Of a stretch of DNA of 64,000 nt, positions 1-11,880 are shown in pieces. The number at the start of each line of letters is the position of its first letter. Position 1 is the stretch's first letter. Where the stretch lies: NCBI RefSeq assembly GCF_025698545.1, contig NC_068576.1:55650094-55714093 (forward strand), given 5' to 3'. The position numbers were made by a program, and so were the translations under genes. This DNA is from Gossypium raimondii (Eukaryota; Streptophyta; Magnoliopsida; Malvales; Malvaceae). Under the pieces are notes generated by a model. It had not been told where the DNA came from and made no database searches. It saw only the letters and a program-made list of their open reading frames with translations.

Positions 1-1216
1 TGTCTTGTAATTTCTATTTTCTAAATTACTTTAGAAATTGCATAATTATTTTTCTAAATATTTTTAAAAAAAAATATTAATGCGATGAGAAAATTAATAA
101 TTGACATCAAAATATGAAATACATCATGAAGGGTACTAATATACCCAACAAAATTAGTTGAAAATAAATAGGATTTTACCATCATTAACTCATGATGAAT
201 TCATGAAGCATTGGCAGCAACAATTTACCATATTCGGAAAATAAAAAAAATGGAGGGTTTTAGTAGAAATTTCAACTTAATTCCTATTAAATTATAAACA
301 ATAATAATAATAATAATAACACAGGTATTATCCACTAAAGCATAGATTAAGTAGCATTAAAATATAAGTGTAAAACAACAATAGCTAATGGAAATCAAAA
401 GAGTTCAAGATAATTGTAACTAAACAGTTGCTTGAAGCTGCCAATAAAGATGATTTTTTATATATATAAAATCCATAGTTTGTGGACGAAAAAGGAAATA
501 ATTTATTTTGTCGAAAAAGGGTATATGTAAGAAAATTCAATATATTTTAGAAGAGGTCAATAACAATAATTCCGACATTGATACATAGTCAAACATCCTA
601 TGTTAATGTTTTAAGCATCCAATTTACGTTAAAGACTCACAAATTTTCTACGACATTAATTCTCACAAATTAGAAAAAAATATTTCTGCATTATTGTCTA
701 TAATTTCCTACAGTTCAAGCAACCTTTAAATAATTGATAAGATTATTTTATGATTCTTTTATTATTGGACAACATGGAATTGACTTCCATGGCAAAATTT
801 AATAAAAACGACCAAATATTATTTTCTACAATATAATAATAAATAATAAATAATTACCAAATTGAGGTTTATTTTTTAATAGTCTAATTGAGAATTCATA
901 AGATGCTGCAAATCATTTTACATTATTTAGTACCTTATTTAGCATTTTATTTATGGGAGTTTAATTCCTCTTTTCATGAATTGTAATGTACCAAATAAAA
1001 ATATCGAAAATCGTCAATGTAATTTTCGTATTGTGTTTATTAGTTAAAGCCAAGGTTTTGGGTTTTTCAATATCTAGGTTCGAGTCTTTTCATATGCAAT
1101 TATTATATAGGTTTTCAATCCCATCATTTGCATATTTTATGTGTGAGTTTTGTTCGGTTTAATTTTTTTTTTCGATTCTTTATTCATTGTGCTTTTCACT
1201 AGTTTTATTATATATC
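1..1216. other. AT-rich intergenic DNA
   Basis: No coding region is supported here. It holds poly-A/T runs and an (AAT)n microsatellite at about 299-319. A 5-bp copy of ATATC at 1212-1216 is the left target-site duplication of the LTR that follows. Confidence 0.7.
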
Positions 1217-4074
1217 TGTAATACCCCCTACCCGTATTCGTCGCCGAAATAGAGTATGAGGCATTACCAGATTTTACCGAATTTTTTTTTTCAAGATAGA
1301 TTTATCATATTCATAAGATAATTTCATCACATACCAAAACCAAAATTTGTTAGCCATACCAATGGCTAACCATACATTCATTTCACATCAACATCTAATT
1401 TACTAGCTTATACATGCCATTGATTTCCAAAATAAAGTTCATTTATGTACCGAGATCTCGAGATTGATAGTGTGATGTGTCTCCGACCAAATCCGACCTC
1501 CGAGCTCTTAACTCTACAAACAGGGGAAAAAGAAACAGGGTAAGCACTTTGTGCTTAGTAAGTTCATGCAACAAGAATTATACTTACCATACTTATACAT
1601 CCATCATTTAATAACACAAGCACACATCCAATTCACATAAACATATACCTATCACATACAAACTCAACCTCATACAAATTCATTACAAAGATAAATGATT
1701 GATGAGCTCATCAATTCCATGATTTCCATTTCCTTGTTATTTTTCCATATTTATCCCGTTGAACTACTTGGAATTTTGATGGATATTCAGGGGTACACCT
1801 AAGTGTACAAATCCGGGTCCATCAATTCATATTCATGTGCGCACATTTCCATTTCAGAGAGCACACTCCCGCGAACCTCATCCTTACAACGGGATTACCA
1901 GTCCAGGCTAAATCCCCTGTAATATAAACTCATAGAGTATTGTCGGGATTACCGGTCCGAGCTAAATCCTGCAATGACAATTACTCTAATGAGCTTGGAT
2001 CTGAATTACCAGTCCAGGCTAAATTCAGACCCTAATTCGGATTACCCGTCCGGGCTAAATCCATTTTCCACATATTCTTCGGGAGGGCTATATTAGGATA
2101 GGATCACCCGTCCGGGCTAGATCCTTTTTACCGTCAATTCCTTTTCAGAGATCCATCGAATGTTCCTTTCATTCAACCGGGATTTCTCCCATTTTTATCA
2201 AATATATCAATGTTTCATCAATTTTCATACAATTAACATCCAAATCATTTTCACATCAATAACAAACATTTCAAGCATTTAAGAATATAATTCAAGTTAC
2301 ACGAACTTACCTCGACACTTGTTCGTAACAAAAAATCTACTAATCCCGAACTTTTTCTTTTCCTCGATCTTGCTTCGTATTTGAATTTTCCGGATCTAAA
2401 TAAATAAATTTAATCATTAATCTAATACATTTCATGTTCATATGTAACTTTCTCTACAATTCCATTATTATTTATAGTGCATTCAAAGCTGCCTCACTGA
2501 GTCACAGTCACTAAATTATTTATATCTTGAGCTACGGAATTCCAAATTAAGATCCGTTAATTTTCCATGAAACTAGACTCACATATCTTCTTACCATAAA
2601 AATTTCAGAATTTTTGGTTTACCCAATAAGTACATTTTATTCTTTAAAGTTTCCCCTGTTTCACTGTATGACAGTTCTGACCCCTCTTCACTAAAAATTA
2701 ATTATCTCACTGTACAGAATTAGGATGATGCTTCCCTTTATTTCTTAAGAAAATAGACTCATTAAGGATTCTAAGCATATAAATTATAACTCATAATCAT
2801 TTTTGTACAATTTTTAATGATTTTCCAAAGTCAGAACAGGGGAACCCAAATTCATTCTGACCTTGTCTCACAAAATCTATTACATCTCATGATTTACAAT
2901 TCCATTGCTTACACCGTTTCTTTTATAAGAAACTAGACTCAATAAGATTTAATTTCATATTTTATTCATCCTCTAATTCGATCTCTACAATTTTTTGGTG
3001 AATTTTCAAAGTTAGAGTACTGCTGCTGTCCAAAACTGTTTTAGTGCATGGTATTAATTACCATTTTTCCCTTAAACTTTCAACAATGATAATTTCGTCC
3101 CTGCTCAATTAACCTCTCAATTGAGCTGATTTTTCTCAATCAACACTTTATTATATCACTTTAAACTACCTTATAACCTTTGGAAATCAGAATTTCAGCA
3201 CTAAACTTTAATTCCAAACTTTTTCACAATTAGGTCCTACAAATCAATTTCTATTGGAATTACCTAATAAAATCATCTCATAAACAAATTAAAGCATCAA
3301 TTTCATCCTATTTCCTCATAAACTTCCAGCACATATTCATATCAACTTTCAATATCATTCATAAAATCAAAAACTAATGAATTTAGTAATAGGACCTAGT
3401 TGTAAAAGTCTTAGAAACACAAAAATTACAAGAAAAAGGCAAGAATTAACTCACTTGGTGCAAAAATTATGAAAAACCAGCTTGAAGAAACCCTTAGGAC
3501 GTTTTTTGGCTGATGAGAGTGCAGAAAAATAAAGAGGAATCTAGATAATTCCACTTTAGTCCTAACTTTTAAAGCAAATTTTGTAATATTCCAATTTTAC
3601 CCTTATTTCTTCAATTCTCCTGATTTTTCTCAGCGTATGCCGCCCAAAATATCTCCTTTTGGGGTTATTTGCAATTTATGTCCCTCCTCATTTCACAATT
3701 GAGCTATTTAATTCCTCTAGTAACTTTTACACATTTTTCAATTTAGTCCTTTTTACTTAATTGACTACCCAAACATTAAAATTTTCTAACGAAATTTTAA
3801 TACCATATTACTAACACTTCATAAATATTTATAAAAATATTTTTGACTCGGTTTTACGAGATCGAAGTCTCGATATCTTATTTTTACCTAATTTCTTCAA
3901 TAATTTCTTTTTCTAACTAACCGCTTAATCAGTAAAATTTTTCTATCGATATTTTCATACGATTTTTCCTATCATATCAATATTCATGCAAAAATATTAA
4001 AATAAATTTCTCTTTAAATTAGATTTGTGGTTCTGAAACCACTATTCCGATAATTTTGAATTTGGGCCATTACA
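1217..4074 (+). mobile_element. Solo LTR, probably Ty3/gypsy type
   Basis: A 2,858-bp block begins TGTAATACCCC and ends GGGCCATTACA, so its ends are the short inverted repeat TGTAAT..ATTACA with canonical TG..CA termini. It is flanked by a perfect 5-bp direct repeat, ATATC, at 1212-1216 and 4075-4079, as expected for LTR-retrotransposon integration. No gag-pol reading frame or second LTR is present, so it is best read as a solo LTR left by LTR-LTR recombination. The start resembles an LTR family I remember as very common in cotton; the gypsy assignment rests on that memory. The element carries an internal array of hairpin-forming repeats, listed separately. Confidence 0.85.
1891..2125. repeat. 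Array of five imperfect hairpin repeats inside the LTR
   Basis: Five related units at 1891-1916, 1945-1970, 2001-2028, 2039-2062 and 2100-2125 each read roughly GGATT-ACC-N-GTCC-N-GGCTA-AATCC and can fold into a hairpin. Stem sequences change on both sides together: GGGATT/AATCCC in unit 1, CTGAATT/AATTCAG in unit 3, GGATC/GATCC in unit 5. Unit 2 has a longer outer stem, AGAGTA.TTGTC pairing with GACAATTACTCT. Confidence 0.75.
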
Positions 4075-4079
4075 ATATC

Positions 4080-5230
4080 GTAGTTGGTTGAACATATATT
4101 TATACTTGTATGAAACTTTAAAAATACTAAAAATTTAATTAGTCAATTTCTCAATTCTCAACATGATTTTAAAACAAATTCTATTTATATTATTTTATGT
4201 TGACTTCCTAAATATACCTAAAAGATTCATGTTATTTAAGCCTTTTAAGTTTAAAGCATTTTAAATTTTGGTCTATAATAATACTTTTCTTTATATCTTT
4301 CATATTTATTTCACGATTTATGTTCGCAATTCATGATTTCTCCTTTTAATAATATCGTTTTCAATGTTCAAACATGCAATCTCTCTACGTGACACTTATT
4401 TGTATAATAAATACATTTTATATACATGTAGATTACAATATATTTTTTGATTAAATGTACATTACAATATTAGTTTGGTTTTTATCCAGATTTAGCACAT
4501 GCTTATCTTATCCTATGATACATGCACACCAGTCATTTGCATATTTATGAATATGTTAGCAATTCGCAGTAATTAAGTCTAGTTTTGGTAAATTTTCTTC
4601 AACGCATTCAAATTCATGTTCTCCTATGTTGACAACAATACCTATACAAACATATATCTACTAGATACTAGTAAATTTTGGTAAATCAAAATTAAAGAGT
4701 CTAATTTTCCAAATAACTATTTTATCAATAGGTATATCTATCAAGTATGGTTGAACAAGAAATGGGGATGATTACATTATTGGAAAAAGATTAAAAAAAA
4801 ATAAAAATAATAGGGAAGTTAATAAATATAGGTGCTAAATTTGGCATGATGCATTATTGCTGTTGTGGCAAAAGATACAATCTCAACAACTCAAAAATCA
4901 GGCAATTAATTTAACAATAAAGTTTTTGCAACTTTAGACCATATCTAATTAATACTATATAGTAAATGAAATTTGCCCCCAAAATTCAAATAACAACTTT
5001 TATTTTATTTATTTTGCTTTGTAGGCTGTACTTTGCGGGAACCTAACCGTATAAAAAATCATAAAAAAGAATTTTATGTACTGGTTCGATAATTAGGGTG
5101 TTCATTATTTCAGATATGATCTGAGTTTAAGTCACATTAGTTGCGTTGTTGTTAAAGTTTCATCCTTCTCTTTTAATTTATTAAAAACATGTAAAAAATA
5201 TGTTTAAGATTAATTGAAATATAAAGGGAA
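4080..5230. other. AT-rich intergenic DNA
   Basis: No gene, RNA gene or well-bounded repeat is recognisable. The stretch is simple AT-rich sequence with poly-A runs near 4795-4810. Confidence 0.6.
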
Positions 5231-5279
5231 AGTTTAAAGAAAACATATATTTCAATAAAAAAAAACATATGAAAAGTCG

Positions 5280-5440
5280 ACGGTGGTGGTTTTCAGAAAT
5301 GAGCGGCCCGACTCGGAGTCACATTGGACCGGCCATAACCGTAAATTGCGGCAGAGCGCATGGGGGAGGCAAAAAGAATGCCAGCGTGGCACTTTCAAAA
5401 TTGCACACGTGACGCACTGCAAGATTTGCCACGTCATAAT
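5280..5440. promoter_or_regulatory. GC-richer island with bZIP-type ACGT sites
   Basis: This stands out from the AT-rich surroundings. It contains a G-box CACGTG at 5406-5411 followed directly by TGACG, and a second ACGT core in CCACGTCA at about 5429-5436. ACGT-core elements are established plant bZIP/bHLH sites. It lies downstream of the cytokinin response factor gene, so which gene it could serve is unclear. Short open frames crossing it have no recognisable protein features. Confidence 0.35.
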
Positions 5441-5726
5441 CAATTGCATTAAGTTAAAAAAAAATACAAAATCTTTTAAACATTTTTTTTTATTTTCTCC
5501 TGAAAATTATAAGTACACTCTTTCACAACAGTCTTATCTAATTATTTAAAATTAAAAAGAAGAAAAAATCTCAGCAAAACTCCACTCAAATCTCCGTTTA
5601 TTTCAACGGAGATATTAATTAAACAAATACTAAGTACTTAACGTTAAAACAAAAAAACTATGGTCGTCGCCGATCCAAAATCTGCCGGAAAATCAGCAAG
5701 CAAACGGCGACGACATTAGCCTCTTT

Positions 5727-6815
5727 TCATAATGCAACTAAAGGATCTGAAAAGAACAAATCGTCGATATCTTCGAAATAATCGTCGACTTGACAAATAG
5801 TGGACGATGAGGAGCAGCCAAAATCCGGAGGACTATGAACTAATAAATCACCAAAACCATCACTGAAAACACTACTGTCTGGTAAAACCATGTCGGTATC
5901 ATCGAAAACCGATAATCCCGACACCGAGGTGTTGAAAAACTCGTCGACCGAAGGAAAATCGAGCGGCAAATCGTACATTGAAATGTCGGGCAAGTTCGTT
6001 TCGGTTTCGCCTTGACTTTCGGTTGGAACCAGATGCTCCTCCTCCTTAAGCGGCAGCGGTTTACTCTCTTCTTCTTGGGATTCGTGGGGCTGTTTTTTGG
6101 GTTCCACCGCCGTTTCTTCACTTGATTGAGTTCGGAAGTTGAGAACTGAAGTTGGGGAAGAAAGATTGTGAGCAGACTCATCACCGGACTCGTACCCGGA
6201 AACCGAACTGACGTTAAGGTTTTCGGGTTTCTCGTTGTTTTCTTTGGCCGGAGGGGTAACGAAGTTGGTCAAAGCATCGGGACCTCGGAGTTTGATCGCT
6301 GCATTATCATAAACCATAGCCGCTTCTTCCGCAGTATCATAAGTCCCCAACCACAGGCGTACACGTCGAGCAGGATCACGAATCTCCGCCGCCCATTTCC
6401 CCCACGGTCTCTGCCGTACACCCCTAAACTTCCTCCCACTCCCGTTAGTCGAAGAGAGCTTAACCGGTCTCCGACACCCCGTCGCAGCTTCAGCAGCCGT
6501 CCTTTTCCGGTTACCGTTAACAGCACCGCTCGTAGTAGTAGCCGCCGCGGCGACGACTTCGATATTAATCTCATTGACATAACGCTTCACTCTCTGTCGA
6601 CCAAAGAAATCAGCATCCTCATCACTAGAAGAATCTGTCGCGTCAGGATCAGTAACGGAAACCCGAACTATCCTCCGTACATCACCACCTTCCCCACCGT
6701 ATGTACGGTCGTAATCGGAACTCACCTTCTTCGATTTCACCGCCGGTTTTCGAAATTTCCGAGTCAAGTTTTTGTGCTCTGTATATTTGATCGGACATAG
6801 GATACTATGCTCCAT
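5727..6815 (-). CDS. CRF: Cytokinin response factor (AP2/ERF group VI transcription factor)
   Basis: A single-exon gene of 362 codons. The start is the ATG at 6813-6815 ([14 protein letters not shown]); the frame extends 23 codons further upstream but without an ATG. The N-terminal CRF/TEH signature is visible ([12 protein letters not shown] at residues 10-21, [19 protein letters not shown] at about 48-66). One AP2 domain spans about residues 129-186 ([40 protein letters not shown]). A C-terminal SPTSVL motif at about 220-225 is the putative phosphorylation site typical of CRFs. The acidic, serine-rich C-terminus ending in aromatic/aspartate clusters fits an activation region. CRFs are nuclear DNA-binding proteins that act beside type-B response regulators in cytokinin and stress responses. 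The family is usually intronless, as here. Ortholog number (CRF1-6) cannot be set by eye. Confidence 0.95.
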   Translation of the reverse strand: MEHSILCPIKYTEHKNLTRKFRKPAVKSKKVSSDYDRTYGGEGGDVRRIVRVSVTDPDATDSSSDEDADFFGRQRVKRYVNEINIEVVAAAATTTSGAVNGNRKRTAAEAATGCRRPVKLSSTNGSGRKFRGVRQRPWGKWAAEIRDPARRVRLWLGTYDTAEEAAMVYDNAAIKLRGPDALTNFVTPPAKENNEKPENLNVSSVSGYESGDESAHNLSSPTSVLNFRTQSSEETAVEPKKQPHESQEEESKPLPLKEEEHLVPTESQGETETNLPDISMYDLPLDFPSVDEFFNTSVSGLSVFDDTDMVLPDSSVFSDGFGDLLVHSPPDFGCSSSSTICQVDDYFEDIDDLFFSDPLVAL

Positions 6816-7372
6816 TCTTTTTTTTTCTCTTTCTGTGGACTCAGATTCTACCAATAAGCATCGACCCAGAATAAAGTTGAACAAAAAAAAGCCAAAAAAA
6901 AAAAACGTAAAAATGAAGCTTGAATCAACTCGAAAAGGGTATCAAAGGTCTTAAAAAGAAAAACACTATTGAAATCTTGAACTTGGCATAGGATGGAAAA
7001 GGACGACACTGCTATTGCCTTGTCTGAAAAACACAAGTTCAGTAAATTTTTTTGGAGGACAACTAAGTACCACTGGGAAAATTAAGCGAGGAAAATCTGG
7101 GTCTTTCACACTTGAGAAAAATGGAAAAAGCAAAAAAAACCCCAAAAAGGCTGAATTTTTTTTTTCTTTTGAACGAACTGTACGGAGAGGGAAAATATTT
7201 CAACAAGAGTAGGCAAGGGAAAAAGAAACAAGTGTGTAGTAACGTTAGTGAAAAAATGTTACGAGTTCTTTTTTTTGGTCGCGGTGGAGTCCCGTACACT
7301 GATTTTGCTGTTTTATAGGATCCCAATAGCCGGAATTGGAAAAAAATCTTCAATATATACTATACTATACAA
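6816..7372 (-). promoter_or_regulatory. CRF 5' leader and core promoter
   Basis: Upstream of the CRF ATG lies a purine/pyrimidine-biased leader (poly-A/T tracts on the plus strand at 6886-6905 and 7133-7170). A TATA-like stretch, reading TATAGTATATATTG on the minus strand, sits at about 7350-7366. This would give a leader of roughly 500 nt. Short frames in this stretch lack coding features and are treated as leader. Confidence 0.4.
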
Positions 7373-8200
7373 TGTTTTTTTGTTTATTTATTGGTTTAAT
7401 TTTCGATTTCATCCTTTTGCTTTATGAAAATTTAAAAGTTACTTGAACTTTGATTTAATATGCAATGTTATGTATGGATTTTTATTTTCGATGCGACTTT
7501 ATATATGAATAATCGATTTTATTTAATTTTATAAATAACTAACAATATTATTAAATTATCACCATTTAACGTCAATATATTAATGTATAAACAAACACTT
7601 ATATTAATCCAATACGAAAATAAATATATGTTTTCATTTCTTTAAATGTATACAATTGAATTGAAATAGAAGTTTCATGTATACGTGTGAATCAAAGTTC
7701 AAGTTTCATATGTATAATTATACCAAATCAAAGTTCATGTATCAAATTACACGTTGGATCAAATTTGGTAATTATCCATTTTTTATTTATCAAAATTTAA
7801 TACCAAAATGAAGGAGCTACTTAAGTTTTCCAAAATGAAAAAAATCTTGAAAAGTGTTGAGTAGAATAGAAATATCGTTGTACTCTAATGAGATTATATG
7901 AGGAGATAACATTGTTGAAACAACCATGAACCCGAACAAAAATAAGCATTATACTCTAATGGGGGAGAATACATGCTCAAATATTAAAATATATATTATT
8001 AAAAAAATATATGATTTCTACTCTTTCACTTAATTGGAAAATTTTTAATACAATTTTTTTTACAATGCCCCTCAATAAATTTTATAACTTTGTTCCCGAC
8101 CCCTTAATGTAAATTTTGTAACTCCCTCTTTTTGTTTTTGTTTTTTTAAGCATGTATCTCTTTTATTTTTATTATCACATGCAAATTAAGACGGTAGGTG
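7373..8200. other. AT-rich intergenic DNA
   Basis: No gene seen. Degenerate short repeats of the form 'aaagttcatgta' occur at 7690-7745. Confidence 0.6.
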
Positions 8201-8214
8201 TAACGAAAATGCAG

Positions 8215-8345
8215 TTCGATACGGACACGTGGAGAAGTGGGTCCCAGATGTGGAGTTCCAGCCAATGGGATAACAGGGAATGCTGCTGACTCAGCGTGGG
8301 ACTTTACACTCTCGATCAGCGTGATGCCGGTCACGTGAGGCCCAA
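8215..8345. promoter_or_regulatory. Cluster of bZIP-type sites upstream of CRF
   Basis: A GC-richer patch 1.4-1.5 kb upstream of the CRF start carries two G-boxes CACGTG (8226-8231 and 8332-8337). Between them is a GCN4/TGA-type TGACTCA (8287-8293) inside the near-palindrome GCTGACTCAGC (8285-8295). A CCAAT motif also lies between the G-boxes. The motifs are seen directly; binding is inferred. Confidence 0.4.
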
Positions 8346-9211
8346 GATACCCGGCCGAGTTAAATCATTTTTAGTCGGTCAAATTGTTTTGATTAGGGCC
8401 AAAAAACACCTATTCCTCCTATTCTGACCATTTAAAAGCCTCCCAACACGCTGTTAATTGCGCTTTCTAACCCTGATCTGTCACCTTAATTACTAATTAA
8501 TCTTAGTTTAGCAAGTCAATGAAGTGAGGGTAGCCTGGTCATTTTCACTTATGTAACAACACTTCCTTAGAGTTAATTTTTTAACTATGTACAAAAAGTT
8601 TCAACTGGAGGGTATTTTTTTTTATTTTTATTTTTTAAATTATAGTAAAAAATTTACTATTTAACAGCTAGAATGAACGTGGCGGGCAACCTAGAATTCG
8701 CCGCCATTTTATAAAAATCGGTGTTGTACGTCTCTGGGTTCTTTTTCCTGTTCTCTTTGTTTCTACTATAAAGACATGGGATTCTCACACGTTTCTACGG
8801 CAGGTGTGTCTCACGCGCTAAAATTACTTACCAAAAGGTAGAACGGTAATTTTTTGAGTTTGAATTCTCAAAATAAAATTAACGGACAACCACAAAAAAA
8901 AAGGTTAATTTTTTATAGAAGATATTTTTTTCTCTTTTTACTAAAATTTCCCTAAGTCTATATTCTTTTCATTTGCTATAATTTTTTAAATTTAATAATA
9001 AATACATTTCAAGCAATTTAAAATTAGAATCAAACTAATACAAATTAAAATTAATTTATCATACTAAAAACACACCTGGCAAGAAAAGATTCACACCAAT
9101 ATTATTTGAATCATACCAAAACTAATACAAGCTGCTTGAATCAAACAAAAGAATTCAATTAAATCAATTTTTAATGATTTATTTAATTTAATCGATGAAA
9201 TGATCGACTTA
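8346..9211. other. Intergenic DNA
   Basis: No gene is supported. The patch at 8670-8740 is less AT-rich but has no recognisable motif or frame. Confidence 0.5.
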
Positions 9212-9784
9212 GGGCTAGTTTGATAATACTTTTAAAAAGTACTTTTGAAAAGTGTTTTTAAAAGTTTAGTTTAAAATTTGAGTGTTTAGCATTCTTTGTC
9301 AAAAGGTACTTTTGAGAAATAAAATGTTCATTTTAGACATGCTATTATCAAGTAATAAATATACATTTAAATAATATTTAAATTAGTTAATGTTATTATA
9401 TTTTAGTAAGAATATAAAAATTATTATAACTTGTTGTTAATATTTTAATATATGAAATATAAATTTTAAATTATATTTTAAATATTTAGATATAACCATT
9501 AAATATTTATAATTAGTATTTTAATTTTTTTTATTTTTAATTAATGATTTTAACACATTTGTAAGTAAGCACCAAGAAAAAAAAGTATTATATTATTGGG
9601 TACAGTAAAAAAAATAATTAAGCACCAGGAAAAACTAAAAATTTTAGCTTTCTTCTTTTCGAAAGCACTTATGAAAAGTAAAAAAATTCAGTCAAAAGCA
9701 GCTTGTTTAGTACCATTTTTCTTCCAAAAGTGCTTTTAGAGTTGAGAGTCGGAAGTTTTTTTTTAAGCACTACTAAACAGGCCC
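9212..9784. mobile_element. Tourist-like MITE (PIF/Harbinger type)
   Basis: A 573-bp non-coding element with imperfect terminal inverted repeats: left end GGGCTAGTTTGATAATACTT, right end (reverse complement) GGGCCTGTTTAGTAGTGCTT. It is flanked by TTA at 9209-9211 and 9785-9787, the 3-bp target duplication of PIF/Harbinger elements. The interior is AT-rich with no open frame. Confidence 0.8.
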
Positions 9785-9787
9785 TTA

Positions 9788-11630
9788 TTGGACTAATGAA
9801 CTAGTAGTCCAACCACAAATTCAATTTTAAAAACATTAAAATTTAAATTAAAGAGTCTGACCTGAAATGTAAGGGTTAACTCATTTAAATTAATTTTCTT
9901 TTTATATTCAATCCGAATGCAATTCTTTCCTTCACGTAAAATTAAACCGGCACGAGGATTTGATTGAACACAATTCTTGAAAGAAGAGTACGTATAGAAA
10001 AAATATCAAAGTTTATTTTCATTTTTTAGCTTTCCCTTTTAAACATTTTCATTTTCATTTTTTGTTTTCTTCTGTTATTACTGGATATAATTATAACGTG
10101 AAAAATGAAACTGAAACACAAAGAATCGTATATATTCTCTTTGGAATAATATTAGGAGCAGCAAAGTAAGTCTACTTTTCCTTTTCTTTTCTTTTTTTTG
10201 GCAGCATTCTACTTCTTTAACATAAAATATTTCAAAATATTCAAATATATATATTTTAAATCGATTAATATCATTCTTACAATGTTTTCTGTTTTTTTTT
10301 TTTTTTGTCTACATAAGACGGTTGACAATATTTTTGTGAGGAAAAAATGTTCGTTATAATAATTAAAAAAGCGAACATAAAGTAATAAATGTTGGTTTCA
10401 CATTTTTAGTCTTATTTTTGTGACTAAATAAAAATACAGCTTCCAAGTTACCTCTAGTTCTCACCGAATGCCCCTCTCTTCATCAACTCAACATTTACCA
10501 TGGATATTTGACCACGAATGGATCGGTTAGGTTAAATCGGGAATAAGTTGGACTATTGGTTCAGAAAAAGTTTTATGCTAGTTTTGTCGCGAATTGGTAT
10601 GGGACAATGAATGGATTTTTAATGATTTATTTGATTAAATCATTAGATTAATAAACTCATAACCTGATTGGTTTGACTATTAATTTAACAAGGAAAAGTG
10701 CTTAGTTTAATCAGTCGTTTTATTTTCAAACTAATTTTAACATGAGAAAACTGACTTGGTTGACTTTAGTTGACAAAACTGACCAAACCAAATTGACTTT
10801 GATTCGGTTGTTTCGATTGTTTTTTCTGGTTAACTGATATTGAGTTATTGGGTTGGGTTTATATGACTTTATATTTAATATGTATTATAAAATATAAATA
10901 TAAATATATTTCAAATAATTTAAAAATAATATACAATTAGGTGGTTTTCGGTTGGATCGATTCTGAATTCAAAAATAAATTATTGATCAAATTAACCAAT
11001 TAAACTAAGATGAAAACCAACCCATTTAAGCTAAACTTGAAAATTTTAAATAGTTTAATCTATTTTTGCTAAAATTAAAATTATTCCCCTTATGATCTAA
11101 TTCTAAAACCTTCTAAAAAGAAAATATATTTTAATTAGTGTTTTACAAAAGAAGTTTTAACCACGGTTCAAATAACAAATAATATATCTAATATTAATAT
11201 AAAATACAATGGATTAAATAGTTAAAAAATATAACGGATTAAAATTTAAATAAATTTGGATAAAAATTATGCACTTAAAAAGCAGAATTTACAGATGATT
11301 GAAACCCTAAAATAAATTTGGTTTGGTAAAACTATTTTCCTAGTTGCTGCTAAAAAAAGTCAACAAAGTAGGATGTTGCAAGGGATAAAAAGTCAAAATT
11401 TGTTTCCAGTCCATGTACAATTGTAAAGTTTGAGATCTAGTCTAGGTTAAAAAAAATTAATTTGTCTTACATTTTGCCATTAAAGAAAAAGTAGTCAATT
11501 TGTTGACCACGTTAATATTTTCTTTCTAAATTTGTTTACTATCATTTATATCTACTGGATTCAAGATGATTTAATTTTGAAAAGGGTATAATTGCATGGA
11601 AGCGTTGCAATTAGTCAACAATAAACTAAC
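9788..11630. other. Intergenic DNA with degenerate dispersed repeat
   Basis: No gene seen. 10500-11040 contains many variants of 'ggttcggttgattcaattt'-type words on both strands. Similar text recurs at 14650-14850, 18090-18300 and in intron 1 of beta-glucosidase A (about 32690-33030), so this is probably an old dispersed repeat. Confidence 0.45.
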
Positions 11631-11637
11631 CATAGAG

Positions 11638-11880
11638 GATGGTGGCTCCTCAAACCGCTGTAGAAGCACGAGCCCACTTACAGTACCTTTTGCCATATGA
11701 TCAACCACTTCACTCAAAGATCTCGGAATGTGACAAATCCTTACTTTTCAATAAGCGTAACTCCACCAACCTACTATCAGGGTGCCATCCAGTTAAAAGC
11801 AACTCGACCATAAGTGCATTATCACATTCCAATTCAATATGCGTGGACCTTGTCCCATGCAATGCACAGACGAAGTAATG
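11638..11880 (-). pseudogene. Relic of an RNase H-like (RVT_3) retroelement domain
   Basis: Read on the minus strand, one frame gives HIELECDNALMVELLLTGW followed by HPDSRLVELR. This fits the E-x-D core of the plant RNase H-like RVT_3 domain found at the C-terminus of LINE-type polyproteins and in their domesticated derivatives. After a frame change the same strand gives VDHMAKGTVSGLVLL..FEEPP, matching the usual 'vAdhlAK..GL..f..pP' ending. The frame change and stops show it is broken. The plus-strand open frame over the same bases is a shadow. Evidence is motif-level only. Confidence 0.55.

Noticed and set aside
6168..6800. 210-codon plus-strand open frame over the CRF gene
   Set aside because: It is antisense to the AP2/CRF coding sequence, and its composition follows from that; no protein family is visible.
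6816..6884. Longer CRF start 23 codons upstream
   Set aside because: The upstream codon is TTG, not ATG; the conserved [14 protein letters not shown] start fits the family.
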